A stretch of 64,000 nucleotides of DNA from Salibaculum halophilum (GCF_002094885.1 NZ_MSIT01000006.1:62001-126000); one strand, 5' to 3'. Shown: positions 1 through 10,779, numbered from the stretch's first letter. Program-made: numbers and translations. The notes: generated by a model not told the origin, from the sequence alone.

Positions 1-1234
1 GCGCGACGCCACTGACGGCCCCGCCTTCCAGGCCGAGATCGAGCACGAAACCGGCCTCAAGCTCTGGGTGATCGACGGCCAGGAAGAGGCGCGCCTGTCG
101 GCGCAGGGCGTGCTGCTGGGCTGGCCCGGCTCCTACGGGCTGGTCTGCGACATCGGCGGGTCCTCCATGGAACTGGCCGATCTGCAGGACGGCCGGGTCG
201 GCAAGCGCGTGACCTCGCCGCTGGGGCCGCTCAAGCTGCAAGAGGTCAAGGGCGGCAAGAAAGGTCGCAGGGCCTTCATCAAGGACACCGTCAGGGCGCT
301 GTTCGAGGACATGGGCGAACAGACCGGCCAGCGCCTTTTCCTTGTCGGCGGGTCCTGGCGGGCCATCGCCCGGATCGACATGGAACGCCGCGGCTATCCG
401 CTGTTCGTGCTGCACGAATACCGCATGACCCCGCGCCGGGTGTCCAAGACCCTGCAATACATAGAGAAAAGCGACCTCGACAAGTTGCGCGCACGCTGCG
501 GCATCTCCGCCCGCCGGATGGAGCTTGTCCCGTTGGCAGTCCATGTCCTGCGCGAGGTCGTGGCCCGGTTCAGGCCCAAGGACATCGCCCTGTCGGCCTA
601 CGGCATCCGCGAAGGGATGCTCTACGAGCAGATGCCGCAGGACCTGCGCGAGCGTGACCCGCTGATCGAGGCCTGCCGCTTTGCCGAGGCCAAGGACGCC
701 CGCCTGCCCGGCTACGGCAAGACGCTTTTCGACTTCGTCATGCCGCTGTTCCCGCGCTGCGGCTGGCAAAGGAAACGCCTCATCAAGGCCGCCACGCTAC
801 TGCACGATGTCAGCTGGCGCGCGCATCCCGATTACCGCCACGAAGTCGTCTTCGACAATGCCACGCGCGCCAACCTGGGCGGGCTGAAGCATTCCGAGCG
901 TGTGTTTCTGGGGCTGGCGCTGCTGCACCGCTATTCCAACAAGCGCGAGGGCACGCGGTTCGAACCGCTCTACGATCTGCTGGACGACCGCGACCGGCGC
1001 GATGCCGAGGTGCTGGGCAAGGCCATGCGGCTGGGCGCTATGCTCTGGCTCGAGGATGCCAGCGCGCCGCCGGGCACGCTGCGCCTGTCTCCGCGGGACA
1101 AGACGCTGGAACTGGTGCTGCACGCGCAGGCCGGGCCGCTGTTCGGCGAGGTTGCCGCGGCGCGCCTGAAATCGCTGGCCCAATCGCTGGGCGTGGCCCA
1201 TTCCGTGCGGATCAAGGGCGCGCGGCGCGGCTAG
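1..1234 (+). CDS. ppx: Ppx/GppA family exopolyphosphatase (5' truncated by window edge)
   Basis: The open frame runs from the first bases of the window, so the true start lies upstream; about 410 residues are visible. The visible N-terminal part (TDGPAFQAEIEHETGL, then GQEEARLSAQGV and CDIGGSSMEL) matches the second half of the ASKHA-type phosphatase domain, where DIGGGS-type glycines bind phosphate. The rest, with TLLHDVSWRAHPDYRHEVVF, is the HD-like helical C-terminal part. The family hydrolyses inorganic polyphosphate or pppGpp in the cytoplasm; the sequence does not tell which substrate is preferred. The GTG at 68 is an internal valine codon, not the start. A hairpin with a short T-run lies directly after the stop. 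Confidence 0.9.
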   Translation, partial: RDATDGPAFQAEIEHETGLKLWVIDGQEEARLSAQGVLLGWPGSYGLVCDIGGSSMELADLQDGRVGKRVTSPLGPLKLQEVKGGKKGRRAFIKDTVRALFEDMGEQTGQRLFLVGGSWRAIARIDMERRGYPLFVLHEYRMTPRRVSKTLQYIEKSDLDKLRARCGISARRMELVPLAVHVLREVVARFRPKDIALSAYGIREGMLYEQMPQDLRERDPLIEACRFAEAKDARLPGYGKTLFDFVMPLFPRCGWQRKRLIKAATLLHDVSWRAHPDYRHEVVFDNATRANLGGLKHSERVFLGLALLHRYSNKREGTRFEPLYDLLDDRDRRDAEVLGKAMRLGAMLWLEDASAPPGTLRLSPRDKTLELVLHAQAGPLFGEVAAARLKSLAQSLGVAHSVRIKGARRG

Positions 1235-1332
1235 AGTGTGTCGCGTTCATTCGCATTCACCCGCCACACTCTCGCTTTTTGATGACGCATGTCCGAGCAG
1301 GGCAAAACCGGTTCCCACTTTCGCGCGACGCA
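1233..1332. repeat. Hairpin plus degenerate copy of an alphaproteobacterial dispersed repeat
   Basis: An 8-bp inverted repeat (AGAGTGTG at 1233-1240, CACACTCT at 1265-1272) is followed by CGCTTTTTG, which could terminate ppx. Directly after it, 1281-1332 contains the core GGCAAAACCGGTTCCCACTTT flanked by GACGCATG and GCGACGC. From memory this resembles a family of intergenic repeats abundant in Rhizobiales, whose core is close to AAACCGGTTTCCACTTTT. I found no second copy in this window. Confidence 0.5.
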
Positions 1333-1333
1333 G

Positions 1334-1741
1334 CTAAAGCTCGATCTCGTCGCCCGGTTCATACATCGGGCTGTCGGGGTCATAGGGCGGGGCATCCTCG
1401 CGGCGGCGGATGATAATATCGCCGTTGGGCAGCACCTCGGGGGCAGTATAGTGGCGCGCGGCGTCCAGCTTGCCCATCAGGTCGATCAAGGCCGGGCCCA
1501 TCTCGCTGGCCAACATGTCGAGCGCCGGGCCGATCCTGCGCGCCATGCCCGCGACATCCTCCATCGCCGGGTCCATCTCGCGCAGAAGGCCACGCATCAT
1601 CATCTGCGCGCCCTCCTCCATGAGCGAGAACCCCTCTCCGATCTCGTCCGACCCGGCGCCTTCGGACGGGTCGGTGTCGGGTTGCGCGGTGGCGCTCAGC
1701 GGGGCCAGGGCGATGAAGCCGGCAAGGACAAACTGTCTCAT
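1334..1741 (-). CDS. Conserved Rhodobacteraceae secreted protein
   Basis: The ATG at 1741 gives a 135-residue protein with a clear Sec signal peptide (MRQFVLAGFIALAPLSATAQ, cleavage after ATA or TAQ). A longer frame reaches upstream into djlA but would bury the signal peptide. The mature part is acidic and helical (GFSLMEEGAQMMMRGLLREM) and ends with APEVLPNGDIIIRRR and a short Asp/Glu/Pro tail. Homologues next to djlA-like genes are, as I recall, often labelled 'AAA+ family ATPase', but no Walker motif is present and the length rules out an ATPase. It is probably periplasmic. It follows the J-domain gene with a 55-bp gap on the same strand. Function unknown. Confidence 0.75.
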   Translation of the reverse strand: MRQFVLAGFIALAPLSATAQPDTDPSEGAGSDEIGEGFSLMEEGAQMMMRGLLREMDPAMEDVAGMARRIGPALDMLASEMGPALIDLMGKLDAARHYTAPEVLPNGDIIIRRREDAPPYDPDSPMYEPGDEIEL

Positions 1742-1796
1742 GCGGCCAATATAGGCCCGCCGGGCCGGGTCCCAAAGGCCCGCCCGCGCCCGCGGC

Positions 1797-2477
1797 TCAG
1801 CTTTGCCGCGAAATTTCATCCCAGGCCTCGTTAATGGCGATCATGCGCTTCTCGGCCAGCTTGACGGCCTCTTCGGGCACGCCGCGCGCCATCATGGCGT
1901 CGGGGTGGGTCTCGCGCACCAGCCGCCGCCACTGCTTGCGGATTTCATCGAGCGGCATCTCCGGGTCGACGCCCAGGACATCATAGGGGTCCCGGTCCGC
2001 ACCGGGCACGAACTGCGCGCGAACCGCCTTGAAGCGGCGCTCCTCCAAGCCGAAAACCTCGGCCACACGCGACAGAAAGTCATCCTCGCGCGGGTGGTAT
2101 TCGCCGTCGGCCACGGCGATGTGAAACAGCCCCTCCAGCAATTCGCACAGCGGGGCCGTCTGATCGTCGCCGTACATCCGGCGGATCTTGCGCGCGTAGT
2201 CCTCGAAGCCGGCCACGTCCTGGCGGGCGAGGTTGAACAGCCGCGCGGCGTTCTTCTCTTCCCGTGCAGGGATGTGAAAGACCTCGCGAAAGGCGGCAAC
2301 CTCGTTGCGCGTGACCTGTCCATCGGCCTTGGCCATCTTCGCCCCCAGCGCGATCACGGCGATGGCAAAGGCCACGCGGCGCTCGGGCGGCGTGCGCAGC
2401 TTGCCGAATACGTCCGACAGGCTGTCGCCCTTGCGCAGTGCGGCGATGGCATCGGATATGCGGGTCCAGATCGACAT
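1797..2477 (-). CDS. djlA: DjlA-like co-chaperone (TerB + DnaJ domains)
   Basis: 226 residues. Residues about 35-145 form a TerB-like helical domain (VAFAIAVIALGAKMAKADGQVTRNEV, then GLFHIAVADGEYHPREDDFL, the repeated A-D-G-x-V/Y pattern of TerB). Residues about 160-225 form a J domain, DPYDVLGVDPEMPLDEIRKQ, with the essential HPD motif in ETHPDAMM. J domains stimulate the ATPase of DnaK-type chaperones. Unlike Escherichia coli DjlA there is no clear N-terminal membrane segment, so the protein looks cytoplasmic. The start at 2477 is supported by the MSIW N-terminus and the lack of an in-frame alternative with a better context. Confidence 0.88.
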   Translation of the reverse strand: MSIWTRISDAIAALRKGDSLSDVFGKLRTPPERRVAFAIAVIALGAKMAKADGQVTRNEVAAFREVFHIPAREEKNAARLFNLARQDVAGFEDYARKIRRMYGDDQTAPLCELLEGLFHIAVADGEYHPREDDFLSRVAEVFGLEERRFKAVRAQFVPGADRDPYDVLGVDPEMPLDEIRKQWRRLVRETHPDAMMARGVPEEAVKLAEKRMIAINEAWDEISRQS

Positions 2478-2531
2478 GGGCCGATCCTAGCCGCCAAGGC
2501 GCGGAATGTCAGAGCCGATTTTGCCCCGGCG

Positions 2532-3125
2532 CTACAGAATGACCGGCCCGCGTGGCGTGTCCAGCCGGGCGCGTAACCGCGGCCCCGGCCCGGTGCGATA
2601 ACTCACGCCCGGAACGCGCACGCGGCGGGCCAGCGCCGCGGCCTGCGGGTGCGTCACATCCAGCCCCAGGAAACGCACACCGCTCGGGGGCAGGCTCTCG
2701 CCCGGGGGCGGTGCGACCTGCCATTGCAGCAGGGTGGGCAGGGCCGCGTCCATGGGAAGGCGGCCATCCTCGGGCACCGATATGCGCCAGCGCAGGGCGT
2801 CGCGGGCCAGGTCCACCGCGCGGCCGCATTCGGGAAACGCGGCCAGCGCCGCGTCAAGGTCCGGGACCCGGCAAATCCAGTTGCCAAGGCGGGGTGTCGC
2901 AGGCGGCGCGTCCAGCCCGAACCAGCGCGGGCAGTTCACCGAGGCGCCGGGCTCGGGCGCGATCACCTCCAGGTAAAGCCCTGCGCCCAGGCCCAGCAGC
3001 CGATTGTACGTGCCGAAGCGCGCATGCCGGCCGAAGGGGCCCAGCGCGACGCCCAGCCAGTCCTCGGCCCAGGCCACCCCCGCGTCCAGGTCGGCGGCGC
3101 ATATCGCAAGATGGTCAAGCTGCAT
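2532..3125 (-). CDS. VOC (glyoxalase-like) domain protein
   Basis: 197 residues. It opens with MQLDHLAICAADLDAGVAWAEDWLG, the beta-alpha-beta start of a vicinal-oxygen-chelate module, and continues with FGTYNRLLGLGAGLYLEVIAPEPGA, matching the Glyoxalase_3 type, in which a metal-ligand His (LDHL) and a Glu (YLEVIAP) can be seen. The second half (SVPEDGRLPMDAALPTLLQW) fits the pseudo-duplicated module. Substrate unknown; homologues are annotated as lactoylglutathione lyase-like or dioxygenase-like. It lies between djlA and the mutase on the same strand, 95 bp after the mutase stop, and may read through from that operon. Confidence 0.8.
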   Translation of the reverse strand: MQLDHLAICAADLDAGVAWAEDWLGVALGPFGRHARFGTYNRLLGLGAGLYLEVIAPEPGASVNCPRWFGLDAPPATPRLGNWICRVPDLDAALAAFPECGRAVDLARDALRWRISVPEDGRLPMDAALPTLLQWQVAPPPGESLPPSGVRFLGLDVTHPQAAALARRVRVPGVSYRTGPGPRLRARLDTPRGPVIL

Positions 3126-3220
3126 GGCGGCCTCCTCGCGCCACAGTGGCGGTGCGCGCCCGAAAGGGCAACGGCCGGGCGGGCACGCTCGGCGCCAGCC
3201 GGCGGGGCCGCCCCGGCCGC

Positions 3221-5347
3221 CTACCCCCGCGCCGCACGGACCAGCCGCAGGATATCCTTGGCCGCCTCGGGGATGTTGGTGCCCGGCCCGAAGATCGCCT
3301 TGACCCCGGCCTCTTTCAGGAAGTCGTAATCCTGTTGCGGGATCACCCCGCCGCAGATCACGATGATCTCCTCGGCCTCGGCCGCCTTGAGCGCCGCGAT
3401 CAGCCGCGGTGCAAGGGTCTTGTGCCCTGCCGCCTGGCTGCTGATGCCGATGACGTGCACGTCGTTGTCCACGGCATCCTGCGCGGCCTCCTCCGGGGTC
3501 TGGAACAGCGGGCCGACGTCCACGTCGAACCCGATGTCGGCAAAGGCGGTGGCGATGACCTTGGCGCCGCGATCGTGGCCGTCCTGGCCCATCTTGACCA
3601 CCAGCATGCGCGGGCGGCGGCCCTCCTCGGCGGCGAAGGCATCGACCGCTTCCTGGATGGCGGCGAAATCCGCGTCCCCCTCGTAGGCGGCGCCGTAGAC
3701 TCCGGCGAGCGTCTTCACCTCGGCGCGGTGGCGCCCGAATTCCTTTTCCATGGCCATGCTGATCTCTCCGACGGTTGCGCGGGCGCGCGCGGCCTCCACC
3801 GCCGCGGCCAGCAGGTTGCCCCCCTCGCGGGCGCGGCGCGTCACCTCTGCCAGGGCGGCGTCGCAGGCGTCCTGGTCGCGGCTCTCGCGGATGCGGTGCA
3901 ACGCGGCGACCTGCGAGTCGCGCACGCGGGCGTTGTCGACGTCGCGGATGTCGATGGGGTCCTCGTGATCCTTGCGATACTTGTTGACCCCGACGATGAC
4001 CTCGTCGCCCCGGTCGATCATGGCCTGGCGGGTGGCGGCGGTTTCCTCGATGCGCAGCTTGGGCATGCCGCTGGCCACGGCGCGGGTCATGCCGCCCATC
4101 TCCTCGACCTCGTCCATCAGCGCCCAGGCCTGTTCGGCCAGGTCGTGGGTCAGCTTCTCGACGTAGTAGGACCCCGCCAGCGGGTCGACCACGTTGGTCA
4201 CGCCGGTTTCCTCCTGCAGGATCAACTGGGTGTTGCGCGCGATCCGGGCGCTGAATTCGGTGGGCAGTGCGATGGCCTCGTCCAGCGCGTTGGTGTGCAG
4301 CGACTGTGTGCCGCCCAGCACCGCCGACATGGCCTCGTAAGCGGTGCGCACGACGTTGTTGTAAGGGTCCTGTTCCTGCAGGCTCACGCCGCTGGTCTGG
4401 CAGTGCGTGCGCAGCATCTTGGATTTCTCGGCCTCGGCGCCCAGCTCGGTCATGATCCGGTGCCAGAGCGTGCGCGCGGCGCGCAGTTTCGCGGCCTCCA
4501 TAAAGAAATTCATTCCGATGGCAAAGAAGAACGACAGCCGCGGCGCGAAACTGTCCACGTCCATGCCCGCGGCGATGGCCGCGCGGACGTATTCGCGCCC
4601 GTCGGCCAGGGTAAAGGCCAGTTCCTGCACCAGGTTCGCCCCGGCTTCCTGCATGTGGTAGCCCGAGATCGAGATCGAGTTGAAGCGCGGCATCTCGGCG
4701 CTGGTATAGGCGATGATGTCGGACACGATCCGCATGCTGGGGTCCGGCGGGTAGATATAGGTGTTGCGGACCATGAACTCCTTGAGGATGTCGTTCTGGA
4801 TCGTCCCGGCCAGCGCCGCCTTGTCGTGGCCCTGTTCCTCGCCCGCCACGATGAAACTGGCCAGCACCGGGATCACCGCGCCGTTCATCGTCATCGAGAC
4901 GCTGACCTTGTCCAGCGGGATGCCGTCGAACAGCACCTTCATGTCCTCGACACTGTCGATGGCCACGCCGGCCTTGCCCACATCGCCCTCGACCCGGGGG
5001 TGATCGCTGTCATAGCCGCGGTGGGTGGCCAGGTCGAAGGCGACCGAGACGCCCTGCTGCCCGGCCGCGAGGTTCTTGCGATAAAAAGCGTTGGATTCCT
5101 CGGCCGTGGAAAAGCCGGCATACTGCCGGATCGTCCAGGGCCGGCCGGCATACATCGTCGAGCGTACGCCGCGGGTGAAGGGCTCCTCGCCCGGCAGGGT
5201 GCCCATGTGCGGCAGGTCGCGGGTGTCCGCCTCGGTATAGAGCGGCTGGACCTCGATGCCTTCCAGCGTCTTCCAGGTCAACTCGTCCAGCGGGCGGCCG
5301 CGCAGTTCCTTTTCGGCGCGGTCAGCCCACTCCTTTTTCGATCCCAT
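3221..5347 (-). CDS. scpA: Methylmalonyl-CoA mutase, large/catalytic subunit (single-chain type)
   Basis: 708 residues from the ATG at 5347 ([15 protein letters not shown]); the frame is open further upstream but that part overlaps another gene. Residues about 1-560 are the substrate-binding barrel ([31 protein letters not shown]). The C-terminal domain binds adenosylcobalamin through the D-x-H-x-x-G motif ([10 protein letters not shown]), whose His is near residue 591. It converts (R)-methylmalonyl-CoA to succinyl-CoA, the last step of propionyl-CoA carboxylation. The length and the B12 domain indicate a homodimeric ScpA/Mcm enzyme that needs no MutA. The carboxylase genes lie just upstream on the same strand, making one catabolic block. 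Its 5' end overlaps the preceding gene by 26 bp. Confidence 0.97.
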   Translation of the reverse strand: MGSKKEWADRAEKELRGRPLDELTWKTLEGIEVQPLYTEADTRDLPHMGTLPGEEPFTRGVRSTMYAGRPWTIRQYAGFSTAEESNAFYRKNLAAGQQGVSVAFDLATHRGYDSDHPRVEGDVGKAGVAIDSVEDMKVLFDGIPLDKVSVSMTMNGAVIPVLASFIVAGEEQGHDKAALAGTIQNDILKEFMVRNTYIYPPDPSMRIVSDIIAYTSAEMPRFNSISISGYHMQEAGANLVQELAFTLADGREYVRAAIAAGMDVDSFAPRLSFFFAIGMNFFMEAAKLRAARTLWHRIMTELGAEAEKSKMLRTHCQTSGVSLQEQDPYNNVVRTAYEAMSAVLGGTQSLHTNALDEAIALPTEFSARIARNTQLILQEETGVTNVVDPLAGSYYVEKLTHDLAEQAWALMDEVEEMGGMTRAVASGMPKLRIEETAATRQAMIDRGDEVIVGVNKYRKDHEDPIDIRDVDNARVRDSQVAALHRIRESRDQDACDAALAEVTRRAREGGNLLAAAVEAARARATVGEISMAMEKEFGRHRAEVKTLAGVYGAAYEGDADFAAIQEAVDAFAAEEGRRPRMLVVKMGQDGHDRGAKVIATAFADIGFDVDVGPLFQTPEEAAQDAVDNDVHVIGISSQAAGHKTLAPRLIAALKAAEAEEIIVICGGVIPQQDYDFLKEAGVKAIFGPGTNIPEAAKDILRLVRAARG

Positions 5348-6308
5348 GTTTCTGTCCTCCGTTTGGCGCGGGGCCGGGTGCCGGCACCACGCGCAGGGTC
5401 CTTTCGCCGGGCGGGCCCGGCCTGTGCGGTGTCGCGGGCGGTGTCCGCCCGTCGAGGTGAACCGCCAGCCCCTCGGCCCCGGCGTCGAGCCACGCCAGGT
5501 CGCGGCGGTATTGCGCATGCAGCACCGCGTGCTGGTCGGCGTCGAAGGGCATCCAGCGCCCGGCGCTCTGGCGGTCTACGGCCTCGGGCAGGGTCTCGCC
5601 GCGCAGGGCCAGCGCCTCGACCACCGCGTCATAGCCGGGGCCGCGATTGTGCCGGTCGCGCGGGTCGGTCAGCCCGGCCGGCCCCCCCTGCCCCCAAAGC
5701 GCGGCGGTGACATCGCGGGCGCGTCCTGCCATGGCTTCGTGGGTCCAGACAGTGATACGGGCTGCAGGAAAGACGGTGGCGATCTCGCGCACCAGGTGGC
5801 GCCAGCGGCGCGGCTGCGTGACCAGGCAATCCAGCAGCGCGCGGTCGGGCGCGGGATGGCCCCGACCGATGGCGAACCCCAGGCAGGATGCCCAGTAGTC
5901 GGCATAGTCGCGAATGCCCAGCCCGACATGCAGGCCCCGCCCGTCGAAGGCGGCCGCGTAACGCGCCATCCGGTCCAGCAGGAACGGATAGAGCCCGCGA
6001 TCCTCGATGTTGTTCATCATCGTGCCCAGCAGGTTCTCCTCGGAGATCAGCAGCGCCGACTGGCCGGCGCGGTCGAGCCTGTCGAACTCCAGCCGCAACC
6101 GCCCGACGGCGCGGGCCGCGCGCCTGTCGTCGGTCAGGGTCACGCGCATCGGGTGGCGGATCAGCCCGTCGAGCAATCCGTCGCGGGTGCGCCGCGGGGT
6201 CCAGGGTGTCAGCCCGGAAGCGGCCAGCGCCGCCCGGTTGGCCCAGAGAAACGCCTGGAACCCGGTGGTTGCCGTGCGGTGGGCGCCCAAATGGAGCAGG
6301 ATATCCAT
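5322..6308 (-). CDS. Sulfotransferase-like protein
   Basis: 328 residues from the ATG at 6308, chosen because AAAGGA lies about 10 bases upstream and because [21 protein letters not shown] then opens the protein. That opening is the strand-loop-helix that binds the 5'-phosphosulfate of PAPS (H-x-G-x-x-R/K-T-x-T-T). [12 protein letters not shown] and [20 protein letters not shown] agree with the fold, and R/[18 protein letters not shown] continues it. The acceptor substrate cannot be read from the sequence. The 3' end overlaps the mutase gene by 26 bp in another frame, so the two are probably co-transcribed. The last 40 residues are Pro/Gly-rich and poorly ordered. It is not a normal member of propionate operons. 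Confidence 0.8.
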   Translation of the reverse strand: MDILLHLGAHRTATTGFQAFLWANRAALAASGLTPWTPRRTRDGLLDGLIRHPMRVTLTDDRRAARAVGRLRLEFDRLDRAGQSALLISEENLLGTMMNNIEDRGLYPFLLDRMARYAAAFDGRGLHVGLGIRDYADYWASCLGFAIGRGHPAPDRALLDCLVTQPRRWRHLVREIATVFPAARITVWTHEAMAGRARDVTAALWGQGGPAGLTDPRDRHNRGPGYDAVVEALALRGETLPEAVDRQSAGRWMPFDADQHAVLHAQYRRDLAWLDAGAEGLAVHLDGRTPPATPHRPGPPGERTLRVVPAPGPAPNGGQKHGIEKGVG

Positions 6309-6486
6309 GTGCCTTGGTCCTTTCATCATGTCACCGACCGGACGCGCCTGCGGCGCGCCAGCCCGGGGACAGCAATGAAGGCGCGGTCTGACAATCGCCT
6401 TAATGGTAAAATTGTTACGGGCAGCGGCGTGCAAAGCCTTCGATTTCGCGCCCGGACCGACTATGTCTGGTTCGAAGGGAGACGGC

Positions 6487-6951
6487 ATGCCACGGATTTT
6501 CGCTATTGTGATCGCGGGGTTCCTCGCCACGGGGGCCATCGCGCAGGAGGACGGGGCCCCCTCGGCCGTCGAGCTCTGGAAAGACGACCCGATGCGCGTC
6601 TTCGAGGCCGGCGAGGTGGACGTGACGGAGTTCGAGTGGCTGGCGCGGCCGCTAGTGATTTTTGCCAACAGCCCGAACGATCCGCGCCTGCGCCAGCAGC
6701 TCGACCTGCTGTCCCAGCGGCCCGACGCGCTGATCGAACGAGAGGTCGTCATCATCACCGACACCGACCCCGACACGCTGTCGCCCCTGCGCGAGCGCCT
6801 GCGCCCGCGCGATTTCATGCTGGTCATCATGGGCAAGGACGGCGAGGTCGAACTGCGCAAGCCGGCCCCCTGGCCCGCGCGCGAGATTTCCCGCTCCATC
6901 GACAAGATGCCGCTGCGGCAACAGGAGATCGACGCGGAACGCGGCATCTGA
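6487..6951 (+). CDS. DUF4174 domain secreted protein
   Basis: 154 residues from the ATG at 6487, preceded by AAGGGAGACGGC. The N-terminus is a signal peptide (MPRIFAIVIAGFLATGAIAQ). The mature part reads RPLVIFANSPNDPRLRQQL, then VVIITDTDP and RPRDFMLVIMGKDGEVELRK, the DUF4174 pattern, which resembles a thioredoxin-like beta-alpha fold without a CxxC motif. It ends at IDKMPLRQQEI, the usual end of the family. Probably periplasmic; function unknown. It is transcribed opposite to the surrounding mutase and carboxylase genes, so it splits the propionate block. Confidence 0.85.
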   Translation: MPRIFAIVIAGFLATGAIAQEDGAPSAVELWKDDPMRVFEAGEVDVTEFEWLARPLVIFANSPNDPRLRQQLDLLSQRPDALIEREVVIITDTDPDTLSPLRERLRPRDFMLVIMGKDGEVELRKPAPWPAREISRSIDKMPLRQQEIDAERGI

Positions 6952-6958
6952 GGCGACA

Positions 6959-7315
6959 TCAGCGGCCCCCGCCACGTAGCGCCAGCGCCATGCCGCCGGG
7001 CAGAAGCGCGATAACGATCAGGCCCAGCACCGGCACCGGCGCCACGCCCAGCCGGATCAACAGGAAGGCCAGAAGCCAAAGCGCCGCCAGCCCGAGCAGG
7101 GCAAACGTCCAGAATGCCGCGCGCAGCGCCCGGCCCCGGCCCAGCCCGAAAACGGCGGCAAAGGCGGCCAGCCCGGCCATGGGCGCGGCCAGCAGCCACA
7201 GCCCCGGCGGAACCGGGCCGGCCCCGGCCTGCACCCGCATCACGCCAAATGCTGTGCCCACCCCGGCCACGTAGGCCAACAGGTAGACCAGCGCGATATG
7301 ATGGCGTCGCGTCAC
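6959..7315 (-). CDS. Small integral membrane protein
   Basis: 118 residues from a GTG at 7315, 4 bases after the pccA stop, which suggests translational coupling. Four hydrophobic stretches are visible: residues about 7-26, 37-58, 66-88 and 92-112 (the last being PVPVLGLIVIALLPGGMALA). Arg-rich turns (LGRGRALRAAF, and LRGGGR at the end) suggest cytoplasmic loops. No family was recognised. Its position directly behind the carboxylase alpha subunit is the only hint of a role. The stop is 8 bases from the stop of the convergent DUF4174 gene. Confidence 0.7.
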   Translation of the reverse strand: MTRRHHIALVYLLAYVAGVGTAFGVMRVQAGAGPVPPGLWLLAAPMAGLAAFAAVFGLGRGRALRAAFWTFALLGLAALWLLAFLLIRLGVAPVPVLGLIVIALLPGGMALALRGGGR

Positions 7316-7319
7316 GGGA

Positions 7320-9317
<1,998 letters not shown>

Positions 9318-9340
9318 GGCTACGGTCCTTCAAACGCAAG

Positions 9341-9373
9341 ACCGCCGCCCCGGGGGACACCCGGAGCGGCGGT
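9341..9373 (-). terminator. GC-rich hairpin between lipoprotein gene and pccA
   Basis: ACCGCCGC at 9341-9348 pairs with GCGGCGGT at 9366-9373, and an inner CCGGG/CCCGG extends the stem. Read on the minus strand it is followed by CTTGCGTTTGA, which is only weakly T-rich. It sits after the lipoprotein stop and 24 bases before the pccA start, so it could be a leaky terminator or attenuator that sets the level of pccA relative to the upstream genes. Confidence 0.4.
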
Positions 9374-9410
9374 GGGTTGGGGTCGGGCGCCCGGACCGGG
9401 CGCGGTCAGG

Positions 9411-9614
9411 TCAGCGGCACCGATAGGTGAATTCGTCGCACAGTGCGCCCGCGGCACCGCCGGCGACGGCACCGGTGACGGGATCGCCGCCGACCGCGTC
9501 GGCAACAACCGCACCACCCGCGGCCCCGGCGAGGCCGCGTTCGAGATCGTTGTCGAGGCAGGCCGACAGACCGGCCACCGCCAGACAGGCGAGAACGAGA
9601 CGGAGTTTGAACAT
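9411..9614 (-). CDS. Small glycine-zipper-like lipoprotein
   Basis: 67 residues from the ATG at 9614. A lipoprotein signal is clear: MFKLRLVLACLAVAGLSAC, with lipobox L-S-A-C and lipidated Cys19. The mature part is Ala/Gly/Val-rich (GLAGAAGGAVVADAVGGDP, then TGAVAGGAAGALC), a glycine-zipper pattern like that of small outer-membrane lipoproteins, and ends with CDEFTYRCR, adding two further cysteines. Function unknown. Similar small lipoproteins next to pccA are, as I recall, common in Rhodobacteraceae. Located between pccA and a hypothetical gene. Confidence 0.75.
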   Translation of the reverse strand: MFKLRLVLACLAVAGLSACLDNDLERGLAGAAGGAVVADAVGGDPVTGAVAGGAAGALCDEFTYRCR

Positions 9615-9945
9615 GGGGAACTGCCCTTTTCCTTGTTTGCCCGGTACGCGGCAGACTCGGACTTTTTGCGCAAAAATACAACTGTGATCTGCGCGCGGCC
9701 GGGGATCAGGCGGAATTGCTCCGCCGCCGTCGCCGCCCGGCAGCAAAAGAGTGTCGGCCCGATCGCGGGGCGATCGAGCCGACGAGGGGAAGGGCAATGG
9801 TCTTGACAATATTCGGACAGTTGGGGGCCGCCCGCAGTCCAATCGTCCCACTTCAGTCCCGATCCGTCACCACCCCGCTGCAAAGGGGCGGGCATTTCGG
9901 CCAATTCCCGCCAGGATTGTGCTCCGCTGCGCCAAAAGCCGCCGA
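9615..9945. other. 331-bp non-coding stretch with one hairpin
   Basis: No frame here has coding character. It should hold the promoter of the small lipoprotein gene (towards 9615) and the transcript end of the gene at 9946-10305. The only structure seen is the inverted repeat at 9753-9783. Confidence 0.5.
9753..9783 (-). terminator. Candidate Rho-independent terminator
   Basis: GTCGGC-N-CGATCG pairs with CGATCG-N-GCCGAC across a 5-base loop, with one mismatch in the stem. On the minus strand the stem is followed by ACTCTTTTGC. It would end transcripts coming from the hypothetical gene at 9946-10305. Confidence 0.55.
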
Positions 9946-10305
9946 TCATGGCGCCCACCCGGGTTCGAAAATCTCGGGGTATGCGGCCCGGGCAGCCGCC
10001 AGATCGACCCGCAGCAGCGCGTCGTAGCTCTCGGGGTCGAAGGGGTCTTCCGCCGGAACAACCTCGCGCCCGAACAGCCAGTTGATCCGGCCGGCATCCA
10101 GGTTGCCGCGCACGAAGGGCGCCTCGCCGAAATGTTCGATCAGCGCCCAGAGGAACCCCGCGTCGGCCTTGCGATCGGCCGGGCGGCGATCGGCGTAGCG
10201 TTCGCGCCGCTTCAGCGCGGGCGGCGTGCCCTTGGCCGGGCGGCGCAGGGTGAACTGGTAATCTGTGCCGGGCAGCCGGCCGGGAAAGCCCCGATGCTTT
10301 TCCAT
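9946..10305 (-). CDS. Conserved hypothetical protein of the propionyl-CoA carboxylase region
   Basis: 119 residues from the ATG at 10305 (MEKHRGFPGRLPGTDYQFTL); a longer open frame upstream has no coding character. No signal peptide or membrane segment is seen. It contains RRPAKGTPPALKRRERY, then DAGFLWALIEHFGEAPFVRG and GRINWLFGREVVPAEDP, with evenly spaced aromatic residues. I do not recognise a domain. It sits between pccB/DUF6497 and pccA, on the same strand, and is followed by a hairpin terminator. Confidence 0.65.
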   Translation of the reverse strand: MEKHRGFPGRLPGTDYQFTLRRPAKGTPPALKRRERYADRRPADRKADAGFLWALIEHFGEAPFVRGNLDAGRINWLFGREVVPAEDPFDPESYDALLRVDLAAARAAYPEIFEPGWAP

Positions 10306-10390
10306 CACGCAACCCCTGTTGTCAGCGAACGCGTGATCGTCCAGCGGCAGGCCGGGCTCCACAGCCGACGTGCAAGGGACTGGCACCGCA

Positions 10391-10765
10391 TCAGAAATAC
10401 TCCCAGATGCAGCCGTCCTCCGACAGCCGGAAAACCTCGAAGAACTGGGTGATCTCGGGCGCACTTTCGCCAAAGGGGACCTCCTGGGCGGACAGCGAGA
10501 TCACTACCCTGTCCACCGCGACCCCCTCGGCGGCCAGCGTCGGGCGGGCGTAGCCGTCGCAGAGCGCGGCAAAATCCTCCGCGACGGCCGCGAAGCCCCG
10601 CGCCTCCAGTTCGGGCGCGAGGAACCGGAACCGGGCCATCGCCGGGGCCTCCTCCATCCGGCGTTCCATCAGCTCCAGCGGCTGGCCCGAGGGCACAGCA
10701 AGGTCCTGCGCGGCGACCGCCGGTGCGGCCGCGAGCATCAGGGCGGACAGGAGAGGGCGGATCAT
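10391..10765 (-). CDS. DUF6497-type secreted protein
   Basis: 124 residues. The signal peptide is MIRPLLSALMLAAAPAVAAQ. The mature part contains LAVPSGQPLELMERR, ARFRFLAPELE and ALCDGYARPTL, and the typical ending FFEVFRLSEDGCIWEYF. Two cysteines (in ALCDGY and GCIW) could form a disulfide in the periplasm. From memory, close relatives next to pccB are named DUF6497 and sometimes mislabelled acetolactate synthase; nothing here supports an enzyme. Same strand as pccB, 90 bases downstream of it, with two tandem hairpins between. Confidence 0.75.
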   Translation of the reverse strand: MIRPLLSALMLAAAPAVAAQDLAVPSGQPLELMERRMEEAPAMARFRFLAPELEARGFAAVAEDFAALCDGYARPTLAAEGVAVDRVVISLSAQEVPFGESAPEITQFFEVFRLSEDGCIWEYF

Positions 10766-10779
10766 CGAAAGGCGACCGT

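Noticed and set aside
5347-5518. Upstream extension of the mutase gene
   Set aside because: The extra 57 codons are Arg/Pro-rich, overlap the sulfotransferase-like gene fully, and precede the [15 protein letters not shown] start known for the family.
2552-5710. Very long open frame on the plus strand antisense to the VOC gene and the mutase
   Set aside because: It has low-complexity Arg/Ala/Gly composition without domains and lies opposite a well-supported mutase gene. High GC content leaves such long frames open by chance.
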